64,000 nt of DNA from the NCBI RefSeq assembly GCF_001949145.1, contig NW_019091471.1:857064-921063 (forward strand). The letters run 5' to 3'. Each line of letters begins with the position of its first letter. The first letter of the stretch is position 1. Made by a program: the position numbers and the translations under genes. The stretch is from Acanthaster planci. Lineage: Eukaryota > Echinodermata > Asteroidea > Valvatida > Acanthasteridae. Below are positions 1 through 13,600 of this stretch, piece after piece. The notes below the pieces were generated by a model that was not told where the DNA came from, did no database searches, and saw nothing but the letters and a program-made list of their open reading frames with translations.

Positions 1-3000
1 ACATGCTAATCACAAACTCATGACTTGAACATGGACTCAATTTACACCTAGAGGCAAGTCTGTACAAATACTACGTCATTAAAGGAGAATGGGTACCAAG
101 CTACAAGCATGCAAACAACATTTTACAATTTCTACCATGACAGGTAACGGTGGTCAGGTGCAAATGACCACGAGGAAGTCAGATGACACCTGACTTGATT
201 TGGCTCAATGGCTTTCTTCCTCTTTTGTTCTATGACAGTCTTGAAGTGCCAGGATCCTTAATAACAAAACAACGCCAAATAGTGTGCTCAATCAACTGTT
301 TCCCTTGCAGGATATGAATAGAAGGCCAATTTTTTCACAAATCCTGCTGACGCAGATGGGGACAAGTGCTGTGCACATTATATACATGGTGCGGATCATG
401 GGTGAATCATCCTAGCCACAGAATTATTGCCAATCAACAAGTTGGATGATTCATGGCACAGGGCTGTGCATCCCTTTGCCAATTTTCCCTAAGAAGGAAT
501 TGAAAATTAAAATGTACATTGGACACATCTCTCCTGAACCCAGAAGTCTGCTGTGAGCTTATATGCTGCATGTGTGACTTCGCTTTTCCATCGTGCAGGC
601 AAAATAATGCACAGAATTGGCAAGCTTGGTGTTGGGTCTACATTGATACGACTGGTGGCCACTCTAAGCTGCTATTTTGATCTTCTCTCAAATCCAATCC
701 AAAAACTTCGACAAGCAGGGAACTGCAGAATCAGAGCAACACCCCAAAATGTCAGACCCATTTGTGTCAGACAGCCCTGTGGGGGCATGTTGCCATAGTG
801 ACAATACAGTCACACTGTGCTTTGTAAACAAATGCTATCCCAGAAGAGGGCACACATTACGTGAAGCAACCCCTGCTGTATTTTCTGAATACCCTCTGAC
901 GAAGGCTAAGAGCAGGAGTGACATGGCCAAAACTCTACAAATTTATTATCCTGTGTCTTTTATTCTTGGAAAGCATGTGGCACTTCCTTGACATTCAGAA
1001 CAGGATTGACATAACAATACAGTCAGGAACACAGTCACGTTCCGTCTGCTCATCATCAGCAGCAACTTGAAAGAAACATTTTCATTTCATTAGTTAAATT
1101 TGTAGACTTGATGTATGAAAACATAACAATAGGAAATTAAGCAACCAAACTATGCAGTGCTTCCAATGAGTATGCATGACTGGTTATTAAACAAACTCAT
1201 AAACTGCTTTCAAAACAAACAACCACAAAGGCTTGGCAGCTGGGTCAGAATTCTGCATGAAACCAGCTACATGTATATACATGTACATGTAGATTCCACA
1301 TTGCTGTCCTCTAAGCCACATTCTACATGTACATGTACCAGTATGCACACATGTACTTGCACAATAATTTTCAAATGCCCTACGTGTACCGGTACATGTA
1401 AATGTAATTGTAAAGATGTTATTTTTTCCCCACCTTACACTACACATTAGCATGTATTTGAATGGATAAGCTGAGTATCAAACAGAAACCAGACATTTTG
1501 AGCTTCTGAGTAAGAACAAGACTTGTACTAGGCTTGTAACCTAGACACCAGATGTGTAATATTTTGCAACGTGATTGCATTAAAAGTGAATGATATTTCT
1601 GCCTCAACTCAAAACACAAAAACTGAAAAGAAGAAAAAGAAACTACATTGTAGAACCATAACACGACGTGTACATGTTTCTTAAGCAACAGAACACAGGG
1701 CTTTTCCACATACATGTACAAAAGCTTTTGAGTGAGAACAAGACTTGTTGCTTTTGACTTGCAGACCAAAATTATTTGTACAAAGCCTTGGAAATTGTGC
1801 AGAAATTTAAACTGATAAAGGAGAGCAGGATGACAAGATTGTAACATCATTGATCAAAAACCATATTATTAAATAAATCACTGATTTGGCCTGGTTTGAT
1901 AAGGACATGACCAAGTTATTGGTGAGAAAACGTAAAAAGGCTAAAGGGCTTGGCAAAAAGATTTTGAAATCAACACAACTGCTCTTGATGACATCATCAA
2001 ACAATATCACTACAGTGGTAACAAATTCTCTGAATGTGTTTTCGACGTCCAAAGTTTCAATTGGTTTTGAAATCTAAAAAAAAATCCACACAATGTGATC
2101 AGAAACAAATGGGTCATTCCATGAGGATGAGGTACATGTACAATTAGTGACAGTTTCAGTTGTTACATCGGTTCTGTAAAAATGAACAGCTATTTCCCTG
2201 GATGTGGATTCCAAATTGATATTGTTAAACATCTTGCAAAGCTGGATACAGAGGTATGTGTTATTTTTACAAAGTAAATGTCCTACATGTACTCTACAGG
2301 TTATGACTGGTGGTAAAAGTTGCGGATGTACACGTCACAACTGCCACTGTCACAAACCTCATGGAATGACCCAAATGATAGAATCAAAAAGAAAAAATGA
2401 TCAGGTGCTTAGGTTCTACCTCCCCACTGAATATGACCTTGGCCAGTGATCGATACATGTATGTCAATCGAAAGTGGCAATTTTTGATGAAAAATCAGGT
2501 TATCAAAACATTTTCCCAAAATAACCCTCACCGCACATGTACATGTACCTGATTTATCAAGGGTTTACAAAAGGATTTTTGAAAATACTGCGTTTTGTTT
2601 AGATGGAACAAAAAACTGTTCTGGTAAATAATTTTTTTTTAAAAACTCATCATGTCCCTCCAATTTTTCTTATGATATTTATAAAATACCTGTACATGGT
2701 ATGGTGCATGCCAAGTGTATACGACGTATGAACTACATGTATGTACATGCAAGTCTGACTTGAGATTCTATATGTAGTCAACAAAAACTGCAAGTTTGCA
2801 TTTCAAGTGACTAAAGATGAAGTCATCACAAACTCACTGTTCTTGGAACAGAAATCTTAGTTTCGACAAAATCTGGTGTAGATCCAAGCATCTACATGTA
2901 ACATGACCAAAGTGCAAACCACAAAAATTCATGTGCAAAGTCAAAGTGACTTAAACAAATCATTCACAACAAAAAAGCTTTTCCGTAAGTACGTGGGAAA

Positions 3001-4570
3001 AGGAAAAAAAATCGGAACAAACAGAAAACTTTTCCACAACTACATGTATGTAGAAAAGCCTCTTTGAAATCTTCCGAGTGAGAGATTTCTGTGCAGGCTG
3101 TCATTGGGCAATCACAGTGTAACCCAATTCAATTATGTCACACAGGTGATTAAAAAATGCAAGCATGCTTAACCTGACCCCCCTCAATCCATGCCTCCCA
3201 CTGGTACACATATGATGCAACAGAATAGATTCCTGAGCAAAACCAAGCTACCTGCTTGCGGTTATTTGCTTTGCTAAAAAGAATCCATGGTTGGAAAGTG
3301 TAATACACTGTATCAGCTTACTTCCTGTACTTTCATCTCCTTTTATCAAAGTACTCTTTTACCACAATAGTACAGTATGAAATAGCACTCTTTGCACTAT
3401 GTTGGCATGCCCACCTCCTGAAACCAAATGGATTCAAATTTCCTAGGAACAAGCTATTCACAACATGAACACCACTAAAAATCCTTGTCAAACTCTTTGA
3501 ATATATTTTATTGGCAAAGCATCAAAATAACTGAAACGTCATACATGTAAATGACAGAATGTAAAAAAAACAAACCATACATTGTTGGAATGCCCTGGCA
3601 ATATGTTGCAGATGTACATTGGGAAATGAACACTAAATCAAATTTGACAACCACAAGCTGCGTTGATTTTTCAAGAAAACCCCAATCCCTTAGGACATAT
3701 CGAGCCATGTGGGAAAAGAATGTCACCCCCATGCAATTTCTGGCCCACTAATCGCAGGTGTTCTCCAGAGGAGAAGGAACGTTGCAGCTGCTGGCAGGTT
3801 TTGTCCCCTTAAAGTGGGGTTGGGGACACAGGGTTTGTGATGTCAAAAGCTCGAGGGGGCCGGGTTGATGTTAAAGGGAAACCCACTGATCTCCAGAGGG
3901 TCAACTCTTGGAGGTTAAATCATTTCAACTATTCAGAATGTAAATAAGGCACAACTTTATTGGGTTTGTTAGCTCTTAATGAGAAGTTTCCATTTGCCTT
4001 GTATCAAAATACAGTCTTAGTCATGTACTTCACATGCTCTGATCGGAAAGAGTTTTCTTTCCATTCAAATACCAATTATTCCTTTGCCTTCCAAGCTCAA
4101 TGTGATTATAAATTTTAGCCGCTGAAGGGACTTTGCAATAACAAACATAAACATGGGAGTTTGCAAAGTTTGATTTTACTGGATATTTCGTCGTATTTGT
4201 TGTTGAGAATATGACTGGTGAGAATGGGAAGATACATGTATGTAATTTTACTTTCCATCAAGCTCTTGTTTAATCAAAGTAGCCACTACAGCAAAATATG
4301 TACATGTATGGAAAGGCACATAAACAGTCTACTTGGCCAACGTATCAGACCACAGGACAACGTACAGAGATCTAGAAGAGAAGACAAACACTCAAACAGA
4401 AAGAGAAAGAGAAATTCAAGAACGAAACCCAAACTCCATTTTGCACCACTCTGTGGGCAACAAAGAAGGGAAATGACTGCATGTTTCATTAAATTTGATG
4501 CTCATTTTCCAGGATTCAGCCCCACTGAATGAATCACGGAGCTTCACAAAGACAGAGGAATGAAACTTAC
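1..4570. other. SNX4 intron 6 (partial), no exon found
   Basis: I looked on the minus strand for the next SNX4 exon (the VADRLYGVYKVHGNYG region) and did not find it. The open frames here are short and lack convincing splice contexts. Scattered ACATGTAC words occur, for example near 1265-1290, 2525-2550 and 2735-2750. Nothing else is supported. Confidence 0.6.
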
Positions 4571-4643
4571 TGCTCTGACTTTCAGCACGGCTGTGATGTT
4601 AGCTTGCAGTTCACTGGCATAGTTCTTCAGATCTTCAAATTTT
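4571..4643 (-). CDS. SNX4: SNX4 exon 6 (start of BAR region)
   Basis: A 73-nt exon follows TTAATTTCAG, encodes (R)KFEDLKNYASELQANITAV and ends at GTAAGT in phase 0. It matches the KRFTDLKHYSDELQ segment of SNX4. It is the last exon of this gene recognisable before the left edge. Confidence 0.9.
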
Positions 4644-7600
4644 CTGAAATTAAAAACGAATGAGTTAACAGCAGTCTAATGCTTACTGCAATCTCACATG
4701 CAGCCTACTTTCAACAGTCCAACATCAACAGCAGCATAAAAAATTGGCCCCCTCTCCCAAACTCACATGTTAAAAACTGGCTTCTTAGTTTTTTATCAGT
4801 GGATGAACAACCCAAATTAAGCTTAACTTGGGTATCTTGGACTTCAATGGGACATTGCTTTTTTTAAATTAAGTTTTATCCAAGGGTGAAATGCCAACTG
4901 CAATTATGAAAAGGTGCATATTTGTGGACCAATATTTTCAAGTAAGCAGATAGTGCATGTACCAGTATATTCCAAATAATTGGAATGTGCAACTTAAGAA
5001 AATTGAGAAAATTTGGCAAAATAGGCCAACTTGTCTGATTTTCACTTCAAGGCTAAAACAGTTTTTGTTGTAATGTTAAAAAATGTGACTGCTGACAAAA
5101 CACAAACACACAAAAAAATCAAATTTCTAAGATCAAATAAAATTCTACTTGACTTGTCAAAACTCAAGAAGGATGTACAATATGCACAATTTTCTTTTCA
5201 TTTCTTTTTAGGAAACCAAGGAACAAAATTTTTCCCTGCTTGTGGAGTGACTGAAAATACTGAAAAAAGAAAACACATATTTGTACATGAAATGAAAAAT
5301 TCTTTTTTAGGATGGTACGGAATCTGAATAGTGAAATGCGGTGTTTTCTGTCACCATTTGGGAAATACTAATGTAAACATAAGAAATGTCATACATAAAA
5401 TAGCAAGAATGTTTCCCCTTCCACAGAAAGAATGAAAGTCAAAAGACGATGCACTGCAGTACATGAAACAAAAATTCTCTTTTCCAGACATTTTTAGGGT
5501 AAAATTAATGTACAGTACCAGTGTTTGAACAAACCTGGGAAACTATTTATACATGTATGTAGAAATGTGAACACACAGAAAGACATGTGTATTTTGTTAC
5601 GGCATGAACATTTCTGGTTTAAGTTGTAGAGTTTAAGCATCTTGGCTAGCGAGCAACTATCAATGCATTTTTTTCTAGACAAAAATGAATAATCAGTACA
5701 TTCGTCACCTACCTGTCTGGTTTCTTCAGACGAAAGGACGCATTCAGGCTTTTTAATCTGGAATCTTGCTGTAAGAGCAACAAAGGTTATAAAAAACTAC
5801 AACGTGAAAAAAGTGTCAAAGGACAATGTATTTTAAGTTATGCTCACAAAACAATGACCGCAACTTGATGAAACGGCATTCTTACCTAGTGTGTGCATGT
5901 ACATGTATGCAATCCTGGGTGTTTTTTGTTGAATCTACAATAAGTTGGGCAAGAAGATGTACATTATACTGTACACATAGAGAAGAGGCTTTCTAGGAAT
6001 TTCCAATCATTCTGAAATGCTTTATTTGCCATTCGAGTCAATGTAAATGTAAATGTACCTCCAAAGCACAGCCTTCTGAGGTGTTCAAGCAGAGACTTTC
6101 ATAATGTAAATAAACATGTACCATACACATACATGTGTACCAGTATATGTACTATGTACATGTAGAAATACAAGTACACTGTACACATCACAAATACAAT
6201 GTAATTCTGTTAGTGAGAACAACCTAGTCAACAATCAACAACAAATACTAAAGCCTGCCTCCTCCCTTTACCAAAGGAGTGACAGCAAAACCTAAGCCTT
6301 AAAAGGTCCATCCCCTTGGGTCCACTATCTGCATACCGTACTTGTATATAAATTATATGTGATGCCTATCCTACAAAGCCAAGGCTGAAACTACACACTC
6401 AGGAGTTGCTGTTGCGAAAACACAAGGTTACAAATTTTACCTCCATTATGTACAGCGTACCGGTACATACCGTAACGCAATATATGCATGCCAAGAACAT
6501 GTACATGTAAGTTTGAACCACTCACTCTGACCACGTTCCCACTTGATCAACCAATTGGGGGATCTGATCCACCTTTTGCCAAATTGCTGGATCAGATCCT
6601 CCAATTGGTGGATCAGATCCGGCAATTGTGTGTAGTGGGAGCGCTAACCGTTATAAGGTTGATCAGGATCAGATCCACCTTTCTTGATCCTCCTCTGGAG
6701 CAGGATACAGATCCCCCAATTGGTGGATCAGATCCAGCAATTGTGTGTAGTGGGAGCGCTAACCGTTATAAGGTTGATCAGGATCAGATCCACCTTTCTT
6801 GATCCTCCTCTGGAGCAGGATACAAATCTCCCAATTGTTGGATCAGATCCTGCAATTGGCGGATCACGATGAGATGGGAACGCAAATGGTGGATCTGATC
6901 CGGCAATATGACCCATCAACATCCATCCATGCATAGAGTGGCGCGAAACTTTTGCAGTCTGTTGAACAATGAATTAAATTTTTTGACTTGTAGCTCATGT
7001 GGAATTTTAATGTGTACAGCATTTAAAATAAACAACTGCTGAACTACGGGCTTGCAAAATGTCAACACCCATGCGCAATGCATGCATGCCACGATGTGTA
7101 CCTTGCCCTTTCACAATTTTCGTTGTGCATTCGTCAGTTTCTTAACCTTTTTCATTTGTGTAATTTCATTTACTTTCCATAAAAACTAATTCTGTGTTAG
7201 CGTATAGCCTGCAGTGGGTAACAGAGTATCAAAAACGGAAGCCAAATTTGAAGAGACAACATACTAGGCTGAACATTCGGCCCGATTCAAGGTTGTCATG
7301 TCAAGAGAACTCCGCACCCAAAACACCACAAGGGTCACACACACGCCGCCCCAGCACGCAACACTGCCACAGAGCATGCACTCAGCAAGCTAGCGCATGC
7401 CGAACCGAACTCAGTGACCTTTCGGGCTTGACATGTCCGTGCGAAAAGGTGGATCAAGCGTTAGTGGAAATGCGACTTGCAGTTTTGTTGCGGTAAGATA
7501 ACGATCACACTAAAATGCCGGATCAAGATCCATCTTTTCCCAATTCAAGTGGGAACGCGCTGTACGTTTCTGTGCATGTGCACTGACTCTCACTAACAAC

Positions 7601-10600
7601 AGAAGCCAGCAAAACGGCTCTTGACTCAGGCAGGTTGACCCCAAAAGTAATCAATAAACATAAAGCTCAGATACAGTTGTTTCCCCCTCATTTCAATACC
7701 AATTGGAATTTACACATTTGAAGTCCCTTTTGCCAACTCACATACAATAAAATTTCATTTTCTGCCAAATTTTTGCCTGTTTTTATCACGTACATTGGTA
7801 CCCCCAAAATAACAGAGTGAGAAGTTGGAAGTAAAGTCAACATTTTAGAGGGTATTTATTCAGTTTTGCAAGGTTTTCCCTGACATGTCTCTACTTGTGA
7901 ACAGTGAGGGATACTGTATCTTGCAAGAAGAAACCATACAAACGAGAATGGTAAGTTTTAGATTGTGCCTTTTAGTCGTGCAATTATGGCGTCAGTGTAA
8001 GCATTACTCCAATGCCGTAAAAGTCAACTCACACCCAAACTCACTCCCATCCAGGTATATGAGTGTGTACATGTATTCCATGCCATAAATAAGTGTTGTC
8101 TGTTACAATAATTCTTCAGGCCGACGACCTTGTGTCACTATTGTGCATGCGCAAATAAACCAACTAAGCACGCACACTATGGGGACCAAATGTACGCGAT
8201 ACAATTAGGCTAGGTCCAAGTTAGTATTTTTTTAAAGTTTAAACATGGACATAATGTAAATGAATATGTACATGTAAGCACATGTATTCACATACATCCC
8301 AGTACATACATGTGCAGGTATACACATCTCATTCTCTACAGCTAGGGGTTTTCAAAGGGATTTTTTCAGTAACTAGAACAAAACCAGGAAAAACATCACA
8401 CAATTGAATTTCACTTTTAACTTCAGCACTAACACGGAAAAAACCTTATTAGGGTACAAGCAACGAAACTGGTAATCATAGGGAAGTGAAGTTGGGAGTT
8501 TGGGTTTTAAGATACGCACATTACTGCCAAAAATGTATAATTTGAAACCAGCCATTAAAACACTTTACAACAGTAAGGGCAGGAAATGGTAACTGTATAA
8601 CACCCAAACACAAAGATACAATGTTCAAAGAAACAATACAAGACAATCACAGTGGATTTTTTGTGTGGATGTACCTGTGTTTCTACAGATCCAACTGGCA
8701 GCTACAGAAGAAGAAATAAATGCAAAGCAAAAACAAGAAGACAAAAAAAAATTCAAAAATAGAGATGAGCTAAACCAAGAAATGCCACGGAGTACTGGTA
8801 CATATACATGTACATGTATGGTGTACATAAATTGGCAAAAGAAAACTCAAGAATAAAAAAAGATGAAGCCATTGAAAGCACAAACAATCCAGTCAACAGA
8901 ATTTACAAATTTTATACAAATTTGTAACGTTCATCTTTAGCTTGCATATCCTGTGCTGCCGGTACTTCACCATACTTTTTTATCCTCACGTCTGGCACAT
9001 TCCACACTACACACAATATATGCTACAGTATCATCCCGCCTCACTTTTCCAAGAAACTAGTGAAAGTTAAAGTACTTGTGAGTGACCATCAACATAGATT
9101 GAATTCATTCACAGTTGGTCTGTTTAAGAGTTGCATTATTTTTATTTCTGGATAAAGCTTGAATCAAAAGCTTTTCAATGGTATGTAATGTAAGGATATA
9201 GTGTACATGTAGAGTTCGGTATTGCAAATACAGGTGTAAATTGATTGTTGGGTGACAATTTTCAACCTTCAGCACACTTTAAGCAGTATTGAGCAGCAAT
9301 ATTACATTTGTTTTCGGAAAGGAACACTAAATAGCCCAAAATCACACTTCAAAACAAAACTACATGTATGAAAGATGTCAAATCGACACTGAAACTTTTC
9401 TAACTTTCCCCAAGGCAAAGTGTCAAGAAGAGCTCTCCCAAGCAGAAAAGGTTGCTTGCCAAGTTTAGCACTGAATATTAGAAGTCAGATGAAAAACCAC
9501 CAGTGAGCATTTTTTTACTACCTTTTCTTTCTTCAAAGAAAAACTTTTCCGTGCTGAACAAGACTTTGTGCCCCAAAGTTTCCTGGATCAGTTTTGTCCA
9601 GTAATCCAACTGCCCATGTGAACACTGACATTTGTCAGTTTCCTTTCAAAATAAACAATTCACCATATGCATGCAAACGAAGCTTCACAAATATGAAATA
9701 TTAACTAAACAGTGCCTGTTGAAGATGGAATCTTTTAAATGCAAAACTTTCTAACAGCAACATGATTTATGATGTTTTGCATGTCTGCACTTTTTCACAG
9801 TTTGAAAAAGAGATTTTGTTGTCACTTTTGCAAAAGATACCCGGTACATGTGCTTTATGTACTGGTACTTTGTAGGTACCGGTACTGTGCACGTATCCAA
9901 AAGCAAACTCTACTAAATCTTCAAGCACACTTGTCCAATTACTCTACAAAAACTAAATTAATGGTCCTTTTGCTGTCAAATATACAAAGCTGAGCACTGA
10001 TCAGATATGGATATACCCAAGTAAATGACCGACACTGCCAGAAACTGATTCCAAATTTTCAGACTGGGTAATGCACCCAATGTTACAAATCACTGTTAAC
10101 AGGTACTCGATACCCTCGTTCTATTTAAATAGGGGATCCCGTTCACACCACCATGGCCTTACGACTGCCTTGCCATATGGCTGCTGGCCTCGGCGTGCAT
10201 ACCTTTGCTTGGAATCCTGTGGAATGCACCGCTTCCTTCCACCCGTCCTCCTGCTTCAAGAACCCATGGAAGATGCTGTCTTGGCACAGGGTCTGGTGGG
10301 CCCCCACCCGTTGCAGGAAGCCCTCTAGCCCCACCCTCCGCCGCTCGATGAAGTCAGCGTCAAAGTTGTCCACTGTGCTCAGTTGCTGCCACATCAGTGT
10401 CATCTGTGGATGAGCACATGGACATGATGTACATTGTACATCATGAGGATTAGGGTTCATTGCTGGTAGTTTACATACATGTACAGGTAAATAGTGAGCA
10501 TTACAGGGGGCACAGCTTTCTTTTTTCCTTTTCTCCCATTTCCAGCATCACTGCTATGAAATCTTGTTTTTATCTTGAGATACGGTACTTATGAGTCTTG

Positions 10601-13600
10601 TATCAACTGCAGGCTTCTTGCACCAGATGTATTGACATCAGAATTAGTGATGTATTTATACAGGTATGGGTACATCATGCATATACTACTACATCACATC
10701 AGCAATTTAATATGCTGCTCCTCTACTGGTGCATACAATACAATGAACATACATGTACATGTACGTACATGTACTCGAACATGTCAATCTTGGATCTGCT
10801 AAATGCATTTCAGCAAAATGACCGGGAACAAATGACACTGAGACCAAAGCACAAATAAGGCCAAAAATATTGATGGATAAAGTCATAAAATATCATCAGG
10901 TACAGCATGCATTTTGGAAAAGAGTATTGATAAAGCAATCCAATTTTGAAAGATAGAGAACTAATAATTCAATATAAAATAGTAGCTAAACGGGCCACTA
11001 CTACTTGAGCTTCCAAACACAATCGCATTTCCCTTTTAATATGATTCTTAATAACCCTAACACCACACAGCAATGAGAAAAAAAGTTGTACTCAAAAAAA
11101 GTTAAGGACCACTTTTTATTTTAAGTGTTCTTTTTTACATGAGATATTTTACTGCTGAAAATATCCCAATACAACTGTCCTCAGTGACTTCAAACACACT
11201 GTAATTTCACATAAGGTTGGTTCGGTTGTTGCATTTGTCTCTTGCATCACTGCACATCCTTAAAATACACGTTCAGAAAAAAGTTGTCCCTAACTTTTTT
11301 TTGAGTAGTGTATACCCTGTACATTAGCCCAGAGGACATCATCTTTGAGCACATGTACATTGCATTACGACTAACGTCTAGGGAAAATAGTCCTCCTGCC
11401 ATCATGATATTTTTTTCAACCTTTTTTTTTCTCTCATTTTTACCTGGCAGAGGCAGCTCAAATGTTGTTTCCAAGTGCCTTGTATCACAAATTCCAGAAA
11501 TTCTGTGTTGAAATTACCAAATACGGGTACACCCGCAGACAACGTACATGTACTTTCTACCCTGGACGTCAGTCATAATGTAAATGAAGACAATGTCCAA
11601 CCTGGGCTACCTGTACATGTACCAGTAGCACAATTCCAGACCTTTAGAAATAAGTATAACCATTCAATCATGGTACAGTGTACATGTATGTACCGGTATG
11701 AGCTTTTTAAAGCAAAGTTATCAAACAATTCCTACACCCCTCCACAGAAGTCAGGTCAGGTCAGGAAACCTCTTCTCTCCCCCCCCCACCATCACCAGTT
11801 GGATGCTTGACAATAATCTGTGACCACGCACACCTGTTAACGAATCATGTGGTGATTTACAAGGTGGAAACCATTACACAGGCAAACTTCAAACTACATG
11901 TACCTCGAGGGCTGGTTTACAAATTTTTTCTTTTTATGATTGAGGACCAGAGCTCACAGGATGTAGATTGCGTGCTTGAGGCTGGTTCCTGTTTGTTTAG
12001 ATACTGCTGGGCTAAAAGCTTTCAAGATGAATCGGGACCTTTCCAGACAGACAGTGTGACCTTCTCTATCTCTGTGACCTGCTAAAGAGCATAAACTTCA
12101 AGCTCGGTCACTGTCAACAACTAGCACAATGCCTGCCAAACAACATTACAAGTTATCCACAGCTGCATAATTACATGTACAAATGTATGCTAATGCTCTT
12201 ATTCAGATAATCTGTTTTACGCGAGGAAATAAATGACAACTACCAGTACAAGTGCAAAAATGAAAAATAACTTTGATTGGCCCAGAGAACTTGAGAGGAC
12301 ACGGGAACACAGATTTTGGGTATGCTTCAGCCTTCTTCGCCGAGCGTTTATTCCAGCCGCAACTTGAAACAACAAATACAAATGTTCTGGATTTACAGGA
12401 ATGGCTATGGGGCCCCAGAAACACCTTGAATGATACACAAATAAAGGCAACAATAATACATGTAGCTATTAGCAAAGTACACAATGCTAACAACGTAGCA
12501 CCACTATAATGGAGAACTTCTCCATAGCGTCAAGAGCAAGAGACGCCGGGTTTAATGATGCAAAGTAACGGGCAAGAAACGCCGGATCTTGTAATGCATG
12601 TGTAATGGGCAAGAGATGCCGAAACTCTAACACATAGATAACGGGCAAAAGACGCCGGACCTTTAACTGGTGGCCAGTAACCGAGAGACTGTGTGTGCAG
12701 CAAGTCGCCAGAATGTTTGCCCCCATCCCGACCCCCCAAGGCACGGGGGGCCCGCGGGGGGAGAGGCCACCCCGCAACTGGGGCTTTTATGCCCAGAACA
12801 GGACATGACTTGTGCAGCCTATGGTCAGCGGCCAGGAGGTTTAACCTTGAAGGGATCGCAGGCCTCAGGATCTGCCCACCCAGGCCTATCAGAGGGACCG
12901 AGCACCCCTTCCTGTCATCTTGAATGCCCAAATGCTACTCTTGAAGGGAGCCCTGCCGGTGCCTGTATGCGTGCTGTTTGAGCAGCCAACGATGAGCGGC
13001 CAGGAGCTCTGCTGCTGCCCCTAGGACTGGCCCGGCATTTCCTGCCAGTGCACGCAAATAAAACAAGTTGGGACCCACCTCCAGTGCGGAGGGTGGGTGG
13101 GTTTTTTTTATTACAAATTGTACGCGCTCGGCGCAAGAGGAGAAGTGTGGCGAACGCGCCAAAACAACCAGCCAGAGTGATGTGTGCGCCGTCTGATTGG
13201 TTGGGGTGCAGCCGTTGTTGGGAATGGGCCAAAGCCGCACGCGGAGCATAAGCAACTCCGCTGGTATCATGAACGCTCTCACCCCTCTGGCCCAAAGGGG
13301 GTTCCCCGGAGACAGGCTCCTGGGAACCGTATTAATGTAAAAAGAACTTCGACTTTGTTGTGTTTATACATGTACTTTTACACAAATAATTTTTCCTTTT
13401 TTGGTTGCAGATTGGAATTCTAAGTTGCATTCAAAGAGCCCAATGACAAGAGAGTTTAGATTTAATCAGTTTTCCGAAATTTAGGTCATCAAATCTAAAG
13501 ATTAGGAAAGTGGAACAGTCTTCTAAAATGTTGTTTTTGTTGTTAAGGGAAACTTTTACATGATAGAATGAAAAAACAGGAAGCAAGATTAATTGATGCA

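Larger units (their letters stand above)
5769..10202. other. SNX4 intron 4
   Basis: A 4.4-kb intron holding one copy of a DNA element (6535-7562) and clusters of ACATGTAC and ACCGGT words near 6110-6180, 6460-6510 and 8260-8330. Otherwise it is AT-rich with no supported gene. Confidence 0.7.

Noticed and set aside
7194-7496. 100-codon frame inside DNA element copy 1
   Set aside because: It is not conserved as an open frame in copy 2 and resembles no transposase.
9530-9610. Possible extra SNX4 exon on the minus strand
   Set aside because: The translation does not match SNX4, and exons 4 and 5 already join without a gap.
10153-10413. Plus-strand open frame of 86 codons
   Set aside because: It is the antisense shadow of SNX4 exon 4, which has homology and splice sites on the minus strand.
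12670-13295. Overlapping open frames of 75-133 codons on both strands
   Set aside because: GC-rich DNA lacks stops by chance; no frame has family features or splice support.
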